From Micromussa lordhowensis (taxonomy: Eukaryota > Cnidaria > Anthozoa > Scleractinia > Lobophylliidae), in the NCBI GenBank assembly GCA_964020085.1, contig OZ026607.1, positions 16,956,622-17,020,621 of the forward strand: a stretch of 64,000 nucleotides of DNA, read 5' to 3'. A program made the position numbers and the translations under genes. The first letter of the stretch is position 1; the number at the start of each line of letters is the position of its first letter. The notes beneath the pieces are model-generated. The model was not told where the DNA came from. It saw only the letters and a list, made by a program, of their open reading frames with translations, and did no database searches. Positions 54,030-64,000 of this stretch are shown piece after piece.

Positions 54030-55155
54030 CCATATCTGAGGAAAACATTTTTGTTGCAAACGGCAGCTCCAAAAGTGCACGCAAATCCGACTTATGACAA
54101 GTTTACGAAGGACACCTAAAACGCGCATTTTCTGAGATTTTGCAAAGGAGGCACCAAGGGAGACTTCTCAAAAAAGTAGGCCAAAATAAGGGGCTTAAAA
54201 AACACTCCGGCCCGAATCGCATCATCTTTTAATTAGAATGCACTGAAAGTGCAATCATAGGAAAACATTTTGCTGCAAGCGGCAGCTTCAAAAGTGCACT
54301 CAAATCCGAGTTATGACAAATTTACGGACACCTTAAACGGGTATTTTCTGAGGTTTTGCAAAGGGGGGAGCAAGAGAAACTTCTCAAAAAAGTAGGCCAA
54401 AACTAGGGGCCTAGAAAACACTCCGGCCCAAATCGCATCATCTTTTAATTAGTATGTACTTAACGTGCAATCATAGGAAAACATTTTTGCTGCAAACGGC
54501 AGCTCCAAAAGTGCACGCAATTGCGATTTATGTCAAATTTACCAAGGACACATAAAACGGGCATTTTATGAGGGGCATTTTTAAATCTCATCATCTTTTA
54601 ATTAGCATGTACTGAAAGTGCAATCATAGGAAAACATTTTGCTGCAAACGGAAGCTCAGAGTTATGTCAAATTTACCAAGGACACCTAAAACGGGCATTT
54701 TCTGAGATTTTGCAAAGGGGGGTGGGGGGGAGGGGGGCCAAGGGAAACTTCTCAAAAAAGTAGGCCAAAGTAAGGGGCTTGAAAAACACTCCGGCGCAAA
54801 TCGCATCATCTTTTAATTAGCATGCACTGAAAGTGCAATCATAGGAAAACATTTTTGCTGCAAACGGCAACTCGAAAAGTGAACGCAAATCCGAGTTATG
54901 ACAAATTCACGAAGCTCACCTAAAACGCGCAATTTCTGAGATTTTGCAAAGGGGGGACCAGGGGAAACTTCTCAAAAAAGTAGGCTAAAAATTAGGGGCA
55001 TGAAAAAGTCTCCGCCGCAAATCGCATCATCTTTTAATTAGTATGCACTGAAAGTGCAATCACAGGAAAACGTATTGTTGCAAACGGCAGCTCCAACAGT
55101 GCACCCAAATCCGAGTTATGAGAAATTTACGAAGGACACCTGAAACGCGCATATA
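54030..55155. repeat. ~217-bp satellite array, main block
   Basis: About five tandem monomers. Each contains GCATCATCTTTTAATTAG, CACTGAAAGTGCAATCATAG, GAAAACATTTTTGCTGCAAA, CGGCAGCTCCAAAAGTGCAC, AAATCCGAGTTATGACAAAT, TTTCTGAGATTTTGCAAAGG and CTTCTCAAAAAAGTAGGCC. Anchor words fall about 216, 150, 217 and 217 bp apart, so one monomer is internally deleted. Related pieces lie at 56285-56590 and 57468-57600. Confidence 0.88.
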
Positions 55156-55385
55156 TAAGCGCGATATCACCCGGATGGTTGGGAGGTACGTTCACTCCAC
55201 GACAACACACACATCTCTCTTAAAAACTCATGCAATATTCAATAATAAAACTCTTAAAACAATACATGTATAATATTATTCTCCCTCTCAATTCTACACG
55301 GCCTGCATCTCATTATACCGCACCAAACCCCCCATATACCTACACGGCCTGTATCTCATTATCATTGCTCATTAAATCCGTGCTT

Positions 55386-55397
55386 ACTAATAATAAT

Positions 55398-55436
<39 letters not shown>

Positions 55437-56240
55437 CTTTATTTATATAGCGCCGTTTCTACTAAAAAACCAACAGCGCTTAACAAAGCTACTTATTATA
55501 AACAAATAAACATTACTTTACTAATATGATAATTTACTTTTATAAAAACGAATAATTGTAAGGAAAGCAGAGATTTAAAAAGAACGATTAAATAAAAAAG
55601 TCTTAACTCTACTTTTAAAGGTACGTAGACATGATATGGCTCTAATATGATCAGGTAAATTATTCCAAAGTATAGGTGCGATTACTGAAAAAGCACGCTT
55701 TCCATAAGTTTCAAGATTGTACTTAGGGACTACTAACAATTCTTTAGTGGCTGAGCGAAGTTTTCTAGTGGGCAAATGTTTAATTATAGTGTCCGTTAAA
55801 TATTTAGGTCCAGTTTCATAATAGGCTTTAAAAGTCAAAATTAAAATCTTGAACTCTATTCTTGATTTAACTGGAAGCCAATGCAGTTCAATCAATATCG
55901 GTGTAATGTGATCGTACTTCTTAGAATACGTGAGAAGACGGGCTGCGGCATTTTGCACGTATTGAAGCTTTTGCAGCATATGCTGTGGTAGACCAGATGG
56001 TAGAGAATTACAGTAATCAATTCGACAAGTTACAAAGGCGTGTATTAGTATTTCGCAGTTTTTGTGTGACAGGAACTTTCTGATAGTGGCCAAATTACGT
56101 AGATGATAGAAAGCTGTTTTGCAGGGTGAGTTCACCTGCCTGTTCATGGAGAGTGTATTATCAAACCATACGCCAATGTTCTTGGCTGACTCAGCCGCTA
56201 TGATCAATTCACTGCCTGTGAGCTTAGCGGTGGGGTTACT
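55386..56240 (-). mobile_element. LINE (CR1/L2-like) 3' half inserted in the satellite
   Basis: Minus-strand frame 56207-55575 (210 codons) holds the post-palm part of a LINE RT: KNIGVWFDNTLSMNRQV, FVTCRIDYCNSLPSGLP, LQYVQNAAARLLT, ILIELHWLPVKSRIEFKIL, ILWNNLPDHIRAI and FKSRVKTFLFNRSF-stop. The 3' UTR contains AGCGCTGTTGG and GGCGCTATATAAATAAAG, followed by an (ATT)n tail (plus-strand AAT repeat, 55387-55437). The frame is open throughout, implying a young but 5'-truncated copy. Confidence 0.88.
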
Positions 56241-56284
56241 ACTTCATGTAGAACCAAGTGCTCTATTCATTCATCACATACTAC

Positions 56285-56590
56285 TGACAAATTTACCAAG
56301 AACACCTAAAACGCGCATATTCTGAGAGTTTGCAAAGGAGGCACCAAGGAAAACTTCTCAAAAAAAGTAGGCCAAAATTAAGGGCTTGAAAAACACTCCG
56401 GCGCAAATTGCATCATGTTTTCATTAGTACGCACTGAAAGTGCAATCACAGGAAAACATTTTGCTTCAAACGGCAGCTCCAAAACTGCACGCAAATCCAA
56501 GTTATAACAAATTTACCAAGGACACCTAAAACGGGCATTTTCTGAGATTTTGCAAAGGGGGGACCAAGGAAAACTTCTCAAAAAAGTATA
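56285..56590. repeat. Satellite block 2 (between two LINE inserts)
   Basis: Resumes the ~217-bp satellite: TTTACCAAGAACACCTAAAA, CGCGCATATTCTGAGAGTTT, one whole and one partial monomer, breaking at AAAAAAGTA near 56588. Confidence 0.85.
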
Positions 56591-56689
56591 AAATGTTTTA
56601 AAAGCAAGCAACCGGAACGATGATCCTGCTTGTATACGTTGGATCAATAGTGATCTAATCGGCTTCACAAATAAAATGAAGAATTTTTA

Positions 56690-57299
56690 TTTTATTTATT
56701 TACTTTATTTATTTATTTTTATTTATTTATTTATTTATACACGGTTAAAAACATCAGGTCTCAATATACTAAAAGTTATAATAAAAAATACTAATAATCT
56801 ACCAATAAACAAACTATGCTAAATATTAATTAATTAATTTTAATTAAGTAAGTCCTAAATTAATCATTAACCTAATCCTGTTTTCCATGAATGCCGTGTC
56901 TCATTTTGTAATTTACGATGTCGTTATTACAGTAGAAATTTGTTTTTTGAATTGATTAAGAGATTTTATCATCCTGAGATTGCAGGGTAGGCTGTTCCAG
57001 AGAGCTGCACCACTATAACTAAAACTGTTTTTTAAATAGTTAGTTCGTGGAAGAGGTACAACCAGTTTGTTTTCGGAATCCCTTAAAGAATAACGCGTTC
57101 CATTGCGTTTTAGAAATTTAGACGATAGGTATTCAGGAACCAAACCATTTAAGGATCTATATACCATTAAGGCTTTCTGAATTTGACGCTGAGTACACAA
57201 ATCTTTCCATCCGAGTTGTCGTATTAGACCTTTGGCATCAGCATCATAACTTGAGGATGTTAACAAGCGAGCGGCACGGTTCTGAAGAATATAAAGGCA
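56690..57299 (-). mobile_element. Second LINE (CR1-like) tail inserted in the satellite
   Basis: Minus-strand frame encodes ILQNRAARLLTSSSYDADAK, LIRQLGWKDLCTQRQIQKAL, MVYRSLNGLVPEYLSSKF, LRDSENKLVVPLPRTNYLKN, SFSYSGAALWNSLPCNLRMI, LNQFKKQIST-stop (about 57300-56913). This is the RT C-terminus of a different LINE from the one at 55386. The 3' UTR runs to a (TTTA)n tail on the plus strand (56692-56743). Confidence 0.85.
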
Positions 57300-57467
57300 G
57301 AAACCGACACAACGTAGAATGTTTTTTAGAACGTGTACTATATTTCGGCTGGCCAAACCAGACTTCTTCAGGTACCTGAAACTAGAAGGCTGGTTTGGCC
57401 AGCCGAAATATAGTACACGTTCTAAAAAACATTCTACGTTGTGTCGGTTTCTGCCTTTATATTCTTC
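57284..57467. repeat. Hairpin with perfect 78-bp arms
   Basis: 57284-57361 is base-for-base inverted at 57390-57467 (GAAGAATATAAAGGCAGAAA ... GGCTGGCCAAACCAG), spacer 28 nt. On the minus strand the loop side reads CTGAAGA, then a CTGG..CCAG stem, then GAAATATAG, recalling the hammerhead-like PLE ends. It lies between the second LINE tail and satellite block 3. Confidence 0.95.
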
Positions 57468-57600
57468 AAAAAAGTAGCCCGAATTTAGGGGCTTGAAAAA
57501 CACTCGGGCGCAAATCGCATCATCTTTTAATTCGTATGCACTGAAAGCATTTTGCTGCAAACGGCAGCTCCAAAAGTGCACGCAAAGCCGTGTTATGACT
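57468..57600. repeat. Satellite block 3
   Basis: AAAAAAGTAGCCCGAATTTA, ATCGCATCATCTTTTAATTC, GCAAACGGCAGCTCCAAAAG: a partial monomer ending the array. Confidence 0.8.
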
Positions 57601-57971
57601 TATTTTATTAGCATGCAGATCGATTTTATTGCTGACTTTACTGAATAATCGCAAAGAAAAAACCTCGTCCCACAGTCTCTATATTAACATTGTACATTCG
57701 TGATTTCAAAATTAATAGGTTTTTTCAGTTCATTAATAATAAGAGTTGAAAATATTTGTGACAAGAAAAGCGAAGAGTAAAGAAACAGCTTGGGTGCTTT
57801 GATATAGTTCCACCGCTTTCAATTGGACACCCGGACCACAATTGCCGCCTTATTATTCCAATATAGTCAAGAGAGGATTCTGATCCAAACTTGCAAAAAG
57901 TAAGAAGATTACTTCCAGTAACGCTGGATTCTTTAAATGAAGTTTTTCAGAAGTTGCCTTGCAGCCATGGC

Positions 57972-58963
57972 TTAAACACGGAGCGATCCTATAAAAGGCA
58001 AGGACACGCCCCCTTGAAGCACTTTGTTGGCTTTTCTATGCAATGGTGGAAAGCCGGAGTAACGGTCGCATAACATAGAAGTCGTGGAGAAATAGCGGTT
58101 TTTTTTTCCGTCAAACCAACGGAGTCATTTACGTAGAATAAGAAAAGTAAATAATAAAAATACAGTGAAAATATAACTTATATTGACACTTTAGATGATG
58201 GCTTTGGAAGACAGAAAACGATGAATTATCTTCGTCGTCGCTGCACGTGGAACATTCAAATTTCGCTGCAAACTATAATAACAAAGCTGATGCCTGTGAG
58301 CTATCTGTTTCCATTTATCTCAGCATGCTGAGAACGAAACAAAATCTCGTGAGAGGTGACTTTGGTTAGCCTGTGAACACAGACGAATTTCGGTGGGATA
58401 TATAACAATTATTCAGGTTTATTAGCGTTATGATGGTGCAAACAAAATGCAAATTAAACAACACTGAGTTATTCCCCAAACTGTTCCATATTCAGAGCAA
58501 AGAAATTGGAAACAACAAGTACTACCAAGAGACAATGGTAAAGTGAGATTTCGCCTGAATATTGACGTTAGAAAGGAAATGGAAGACTTGAGGCTGCATG
58601 CCATGAAACAACTAATTACGTTCGCAAAAGGTCGACTGAATTTTAGCTGCAAGAGTACAACAGCAGCTAATGTTGACGTTACGGAAACTCTTTTAGATAA
58701 CTGGCTGAAGAATAACCACATTACCGTAGATAAAATATATTACCTTCGCAGTCTGTTTGTATTTTTTTTTTTGACGAATTTTAGCGTTCAAATTTATTTC
58801 TCAACCGCAGAAAACTGGCAGAAAAACAGAATCCTGTGGCAACTCGCTAAAATTAGACTTGAGTGAATAAGCCAATCAAATGGGAGCATTGGCCGTCCAT
58901 TGGGATTGGTGATTGACAGGCTGAACACCTCAGCCTCGTTATATAGGATCGCTCCGTGTTTAA
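57972..58963. mobile_element. ~1-kb TTAA-bounded element
   Basis: TTAA at 57972-57975 and 58960-58963 with internal termini ACACGGAGCGATCCTATA and its exact inverse. This is the pattern of a piggyBac-type target site plus inverted repeat. A 107-codon plus-strand frame (58543-58866, with FRLNIDVRKEMEDLRLHAMK) resembles no family I know. Probably non-autonomous. Confidence 0.65.
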
Positions 58964-60339
58964 ACTTATGCCCCAGGTCAGAGCTAGTGCATGTGAAAAC
59001 AATAACGTTTTAGGAATGGTTGAACTATATCATTCTTAGCCTTTTTGTCGGTACAAATTAATCTGGCACTCAAAGAAATTTCTTTGAACTTTAATAACTT
59101 CTCCTTGCCTTTGATATCCCGGAAGTAAAAATGAAAGCAACATTATATACTTCTACGTGCCGCGAAGAAACAGACTTCAGCGAAAATATATGTTAATTTA
59201 ACCCAATGCGGAGTGCGTGTGTGACGAACTGCCGTAAATACTAGGTCTGTCAGTTTCAGAGTGCTGCCTTGCCATTGACGGAAGTTGTTTCTTGTTACTG
59301 GTTGAAAAACACCATTATAATTATCAGAAAAGGAGGAAAAAATCAACGCATCAATAAAGGAAAATAAACCAGCCAACCAAACAAAGAACAAAATAATTTT
59401 ATAGAAATTAAAAGCATCCAATTTCTGGGGAGGAATATTCTTAACCCCAAGCGAGATCGAAAGTACTTTCGTTCCGTGCTTCGGATACCATTCTTCACCA
59501 GTTTGGGTTTCTTAGCTAACCCCTGGCACAGACTACCAGTAGACCGTCTTCCTTCGCGAATTTGACAGAGACTAGGCCCGAGTGACCTCTAAATTTGCTA
59601 TAGCACTGTCTAACGGCTCAGCTCTACTAAAAGTTTCTCTTTATAGCACAACAAGAAGTGCCCTTCATAAACACGAGTGAAGCAACAAAAAGGTGGAGAG
59701 ACCGAGCTGAGAACGGCAAATGTACAAATGTCACGAACCGCAGGAGTTGTATAAGCTAGTCAACCTCGTTTTACACTTATATGATTATTATGGACGTGCC
59801 CCGTCCTAGATCGTGCGAGACATACCAGCACTCAACTTACGTCAAGGAGCATAAAGCAAGAAATTGGCACTCAACATATAGCATCAACCCCATTTTAAAG
59901 GGGGGTTTGCAAAAAGAACGTGTGCGTTTATAACAAAAAAGCTCCACACTGCAGATCAGCCATCGAGTGCTTAGAAATCTAGAAAAAAATGCCGTCAAAG
60001 AAACACAAAATAACGAGGTCGAGCTTAAAACTAATAAGGATCGAAAAGTACATTGCGCCATTGACTAGTTGTTATGGCTAATAGAAACCACGCATTTTCG
60101 ATCCGCCACAAGGGTACATGTTGTAGTTTAATTTCAACTCTGGTTCAATTTGTTTTTGAACCAGTACAAATATTATTTAAACTGGTACAATTTGTTTTTG
60201 AACATTTGAACCATTTCAATATGTTTGAACCAGTTGAATATGTTAGTTTTCAGTTGTTTTTGCAGTATTCAATTAAGATCTGAAGTTTTATACTGCCTTT
60301 AGTGGTTTGGGTTATAATAAGCACTTGTTTTTATTATTA
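58964..60339. other. Spacer, no gene recognised
   Basis: Short ORFs only. Repeated TTGAACCAGT/ACTGGTACAA words at 60130-60240 form a weak inverted pattern. Confidence 0.35.
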
Positions 60340-60430
60340 GTGTTAGGTGCCCGTGTTAGTGATTAGGGTTAGGTGCCCGTGTTAGTGATTAGGGTTAGGT
60401 GCCCGTGTTAGTGATTAGGGTTAGGTGTCC
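60340..60430. repeat. 26-bp minisatellite with telomere-like core
   Basis: About 3.5 units of a 26-bp repeat whose unit contains GATTAGGGTTAGG and TGCCCGTGTTAGT. The TTAGGGTTAGG part matches the animal telomere hexamer in phase for two steps only. Confidence 0.9.
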
Positions 60431-60772
60431 TTTTGATTGACAGTTAGCTTTCAGTTGTTGTTATGGGTTTCAGATAGTAACTGAAGTGATGCTTATAATA
60501 ATTGTGTAGGGCTATATATAGCTGTAGAGGGTTGTGTACAGCCGTGGAGGGCTATATATAGCTTTGGAAGATAATGTATATGATAGGGCCTAGTCGAACC
60601 ACTATGTGAGAGTTACATGACGTATCTACGAGTGGTACTGCAATTACCGCTGGTCATCACATCGCAGCTTCTGAATTTTCAAGATGGAGAGTTTGAGCTT
60701 TGAAAGGTAGGAAATGTGGACGATTTGAGGTGCAAATGTGTTGGGAAAGCAACCTCCCTCTTGTAATAAGAA

Positions 60773-63700
60773 ATGATAACTCTCGCAAAAAAGATTAAGG
60801 AAGAACGGGAGAAGAAAGAAAAGGGAAATAATGCGACTGAAAGCCCCAAAAGCACAAGGATTTCTGTTCGCGACAAATTACTAACCAAAGGTAAGCTGCC
60901 ACCAGTTTGTTTTGCGTGTACGCAATTATTGTACAAAAGCGTGTTTCGCGTATTAACATGTTGTTGTAGGTTATTAGCTCCTGTTCGTATATTTCATTTC
61001 AACTAGCTTTTATTTTTGTCGCTGTCTCACGCCCGCTTTTCGTTCTTTTTTCCGTTTTAGAAGTGTCAGAACTCGAGGAAAATTTGCCGGGTGAGTTAAG
61101 AACCAAAAATACTTTCTCATAAATATTGGGTTCAGTTAGGTTAGAGGTATGCCTATTTTTAAGAACATGAAAAAGGAATAACCCATATAAACTTATAAGC
61201 TACATGTAAGAATGTATGGTGTTTGTGCGTTCTATAAAAGACTTCTGTCGATCGCCATATTTTGTAACCTTATACGCCAAGCTCGAGTCTTACTAATGCC
61301 TTAACATTTGTGTGGTATTTACAATTGCAAGTCTTCCAAACGATGCTTTAAATATTTGCAAAAATGGGATGTGGTTGTTTGTCACTTGAAATTTGCAAAA
61401 TTCATCTTGTCTGATTATTTGGACTTTCTCAGTTTACAACATCGTTTACAGACTACTTTGACAATGTGATGACGAAATTCAGTGTCAATAACAGGACAGA
61501 CTCATTAAAAACTGGCGTCAATTTGTTTTTTACGATAACAAATGGTCGAATTGCCCGCTCTCGCTCACTGACGCATCGCACGGTCTGTCCGCATATTGAC
61601 GATAAAAAGTAGCCAATGAGGGCGCGAGAATTTCTGCAGTTATCGTAAAAATGGTTCCGGCAAACTTAATTAATGTTGGGAGGGTAACCCTGTGATGGTC
61701 AGGCATCCCATCTAGGGGGGAGTAGAAATACTCCTAGTCGCTTTGTGAGCTACAGAAACGAGGATAAGGAGGGAGGCTTAAGGGTTTGCGGTGATGCAGT
61801 TTTGCATTATCTTTGGTACAGTATTTAGTAAATTTATATTTTAACCTGCAGTATTGCAGTTCTATAATACTAAGCAGTTTTCTGAGTTTCCAGAATATAG
61901 TACTGATGCTGTTGATTACAACCAAAAAATTAGTGTTTTGAGCTCGCGTTCTGGATATTTGAGCTTGAAAACTAGCATCTTGATGAATTTTCACCAAAAA
62001 ATTCTTGGAAAGCATTGACTAAATAAAGAAGGTCATAATTCTAATGGAATGGTGAACCAGAAACACTATGACGGCATCTAGTACACTTGTAACTACAATT
62101 GTAAAGTTGTCGTATTTTGGTACATTTTGATGGGTATTGCGGTTTTTAATGTTTTCCTATGCGGTTTTGCAGTTTTCTGATCTCCCTTACACGCCCCTTG
62201 ATATGCTCTGGCCTGATGGGCCACTTGGCTCATATGCAGACTTTACGTTACCAAGAGTAATCCACCGTAGGAAAAAAGATGGTGACTGTACATTTACCCA
62301 TAGTTCTGAGTGCAGAAAAGTTATAGAATCTTCAATCCTAGGCTACTAAGTGTCCTTAGTACAGGGAAAAATATTGTAAAAAGTCAACTTTCTTTGTGCC
62401 TTATACGCTGTGTTTGATTTGCAAGGTATTGTGGTAAAATGTACAACCACCATCTTTTTTCCTACAGTGGATTGCACGAAGTAAATAAATCATGTGCAAG
62501 GAAACCTGCTATATATTCCTTGTTTTTAAAATATGCCATGCCAAAGGTTTCAGTGCAATTAATTAAATTAATCATGTAAAAATCCCAGGGGCTTTTTGTT
62601 TGAGGCTTTTTGTCTTGGGACTGCTTTTATTGTTTAACCTGTTTAACCTGAAACTCGGGTATACTTGAGTCTAATGTGTGAAGTTAAACCATGCATAGGG
62701 GAGAACAACAGAGGTGCTGGTTGTACCTTTCAAACAGGGTCTACAATCTTGGACAAAACAAATGGAACATCTGGACCACCCCTCCCCCCATTTCAATGAT
62801 GCCAAAATGGCGCAATTTTTGCTCCTTCTGCCGTCATCATTGCTTTGGGGGGGGAAGGGGGCTAATTGTTCCTTTTTACTCTGTCCAAGATTCAATCTTG
62901 GACAAAGTAAATGGAACATCTGGACCACCCCTCCCCCATTTCAATGATTCATTTCGATATACCATTTATTGTATAAGACTCCAAATAAAACATGTCTGTC
63001 TGCCAAAGTGGTGCATTTTTTGCTCCTTCCCACCTTCATCATTGGTTTGGGGGAAGGGGGCTAATTGTTTCTTTTTATTCTGTCCAAGATTGTAGGTACC
63101 TCTTGGGGTTCCTTTCCAAAATTTCTGATGAGCAGCCCCTTCCTTTTTATATGCCCCCCCCCCCCCCAGGGTGGAATTGTTGCCTGGCTGGTTATTTCAG
63201 GGATATACCCCTGAGTGCTTTCATGTAGTTGGTTGAGGTGCACTCAAAGGTCGTGTATCAAATTTGTTTTCAGAAAACTGAAGCCTGTAGTGTGAAAACT
63301 GAAAGTTTACTGGAATTTTCTATGAATTACAGTTTATATTTATATTATTTTTATATCACTAATGCTTGTTTTGGCACTGACTGGTGATTGCATTTGCCTT
63401 GACAGAATCATGCAAAGTGGATTTCAAGGATCCAAATGTTCTTTATGAATTTACTCTTACCGTAACACCAGGTCAGAAAGGAAATCTTGCTTTGCAGGGC
63501 TCAAAAACAAAAAACTTGAATTCCAGCCCTTCAGGCCAGCAGCTCTAAAATTGTGCTTGCCCTGGGCAAGTCTTGGTTTACTTTTATTGCAATTTATTTG
63601 GCAGATAAACCTGCCTGGAAAGTGAGAATGAAAAGTAACTTGCCCGGCAGGAAAACCTACTTGTCCTGGACGCCTCTTTTTTTGAGCCCTGAGTTTACTT

Positions 63701-63925
63701 GATTGTATAAAGTAAAGACAAAAATTCAGTCTTTGTTTTACTTGAAAATTTCTTTTCATACAGGAAGTCTAATCTCTGTCATTTCCACATTTTTTGGTAT
63801 AATATTTTTTCAGTCAAATTATTGATAAATAGTTCCATGTTGCTTTTTATTTTTAAGGAGAAGGCTACTGGAAGGAGGGAATCTTTATATTTCATGTTAT
63901 GATCCCAGAGGAATATAATATTAAG
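60773..63925 (+). CDS. UBE2F: UBE2F, NEDD8-conjugating enzyme E2 (exons 1-4, cut by window end)
   Basis: Exons 60773-60890, 61061-61090, 63406-63471 and 63858-63925 join in frame (282 bases, 94 codons). They read MITLAKKIKEEREKK, STRISVRDKLLTKEVSEL, EENLPESCKVDFKDP, VLYEFTLTVTPGEGYWKEG and FHVMIPEEYNIK. UBE2F N-termini start M-L/I-T-L-A-K and carry the RRVSVRDKLL segment before the E2 fold; that N-terminal helix docks on the UBA3 and DCN1 components. The catalytic Cys and the HPN motif would be on later exons outside the window. The enzyme passes NEDD8 to cullins, mainly CUL5 with RBX2 in vertebrates. Exon 2 is only 30 bp. Splice sites are all GT-AG, phases agree and the last exon ends at a codon boundary. 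Intron 2 holds repeats. Confidence 0.95.
61680..61790 (+). mobile_element. SINE 3' fragment
   Basis: GGGAGGGTAACCCTGTGATG, GCATCCCATCTAGGGGGGAG, TAGAAATACTCCTAGTCGCT. Middle part of the 10159 family, in UBE2F intron 2. The family's end (GATGGGCCACTTGGCTCATA) reappears alone at 62216-62245, so the copy was split or two copies inserted. Confidence 0.75.
62690..63130. repeat. Partial tandem repeat of a MITE-like unit
   Basis: ATCTTGGACAAA.., AAATGGAACATCTGGACCAC, CCCTCCCCCATTTCAATGAT, TTTTTGCTCCTTC and GGGGAAGGGGGCTAATTGTT appear twice, in order. GTCCAAGATTCAATCTTGGAC forms a palindrome at the joint (62883-62903). UBE2F intron 2. Confidence 0.75.
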
Positions 63926-64000
63926 GTAGGGGTGTGCTTATTATTTTTATTTTATTTCACTGTCAAGTACCAAAGCAACCAGTGAGCACTGCAGATGTAG

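Noticed and set aside
53871..54128. 85-codon frames at the satellite start
   Set aside because: Both strands open by chance across the satellite monomer, and copies in other monomers are not open.
58543..58866. Host gene exon
   Set aside because: Kept only as a possible cargo frame because it lies between TTAA-type termini and matches no family I know.
1..64000. Bacterial or organellar origin
   Set aside because: Spliced animal genes, SINEs and LINEs throughout. No operons or ribosome-binding sites.

Overview
The window reads as animal nuclear DNA from a cnidarian, most likely an anthozoan of the stony-coral type. Reasons: AT-rich sequence, intron-containing genes with GT-AG splice sites, a single-exon class A GPCR, a broken ankyrin/cGAS-like gene, a GIY-YIG Penelope-like retroelement, CR1/L2-like LINE tails, a tRNA-type SINE family and very many palindromic MITEs. 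The taxon is inferred from gene content, not proven.

Layout. 798-1850 (-): intronless rhodopsin-family GPCR. 3540-5640 (-): broken ankyrin plus cGAS/Mab-21-like nucleotidyltransferase pseudogene, split by a 391-bp MITE with an 8-bp target duplication. 6559-7141: MITE with G-run termini. 7552-8898 (+): two-exon myosin regulatory light chain, 170 residues. 9130-13355: SINE, LINE fragment and MITE debris. 13356-48004 (-): one large gene, the U-box ubiquitin ligase/E4 factor UBE4A. I reconstructed 28 exons by hand, in frame across every junction, giving 1,065 residues. Its introns carry most of the window's repeats. Intron 2 (38100-46748) holds a roughly 6.1-kb foldback-like element (40214-46358) whose arms are inverted minisatellite arrays and whose interior encodes a PHD zinc finger.

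48005-60772: transposon-rich spacer. It holds an inverted pair of exon-like segments, nested hairpins, a Penelope-like element (RT plus frameshifted GIY-YIG domain and a hammerhead-like 3' motif), and a ~217-bp satellite array interrupted by two LINE tails and a hairpin with perfect 78-bp arms. It also holds a TTAA-flanked 1-kb element and a telomere-like minisatellite. 60773 to the right edge (+): first four coding exons of the NEDD8-conjugating enzyme UBE2F, cut by the window end.

Functional picture. UBE4A (ubiquitin chain elongation) and UBE2F (neddylation of cullins) lie divergently about 12.8 kb apart. They act in related pathways, but I see no evidence of shared regulation. The light chain acts in actomyosin contraction and the GPCR is an orphan. 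The most notable non-gene structures are the minisatellite-armed foldback element with a PHD exon, the cGAS-like pseudogene, and the Penelope-like element with its ribozyme-like tail.
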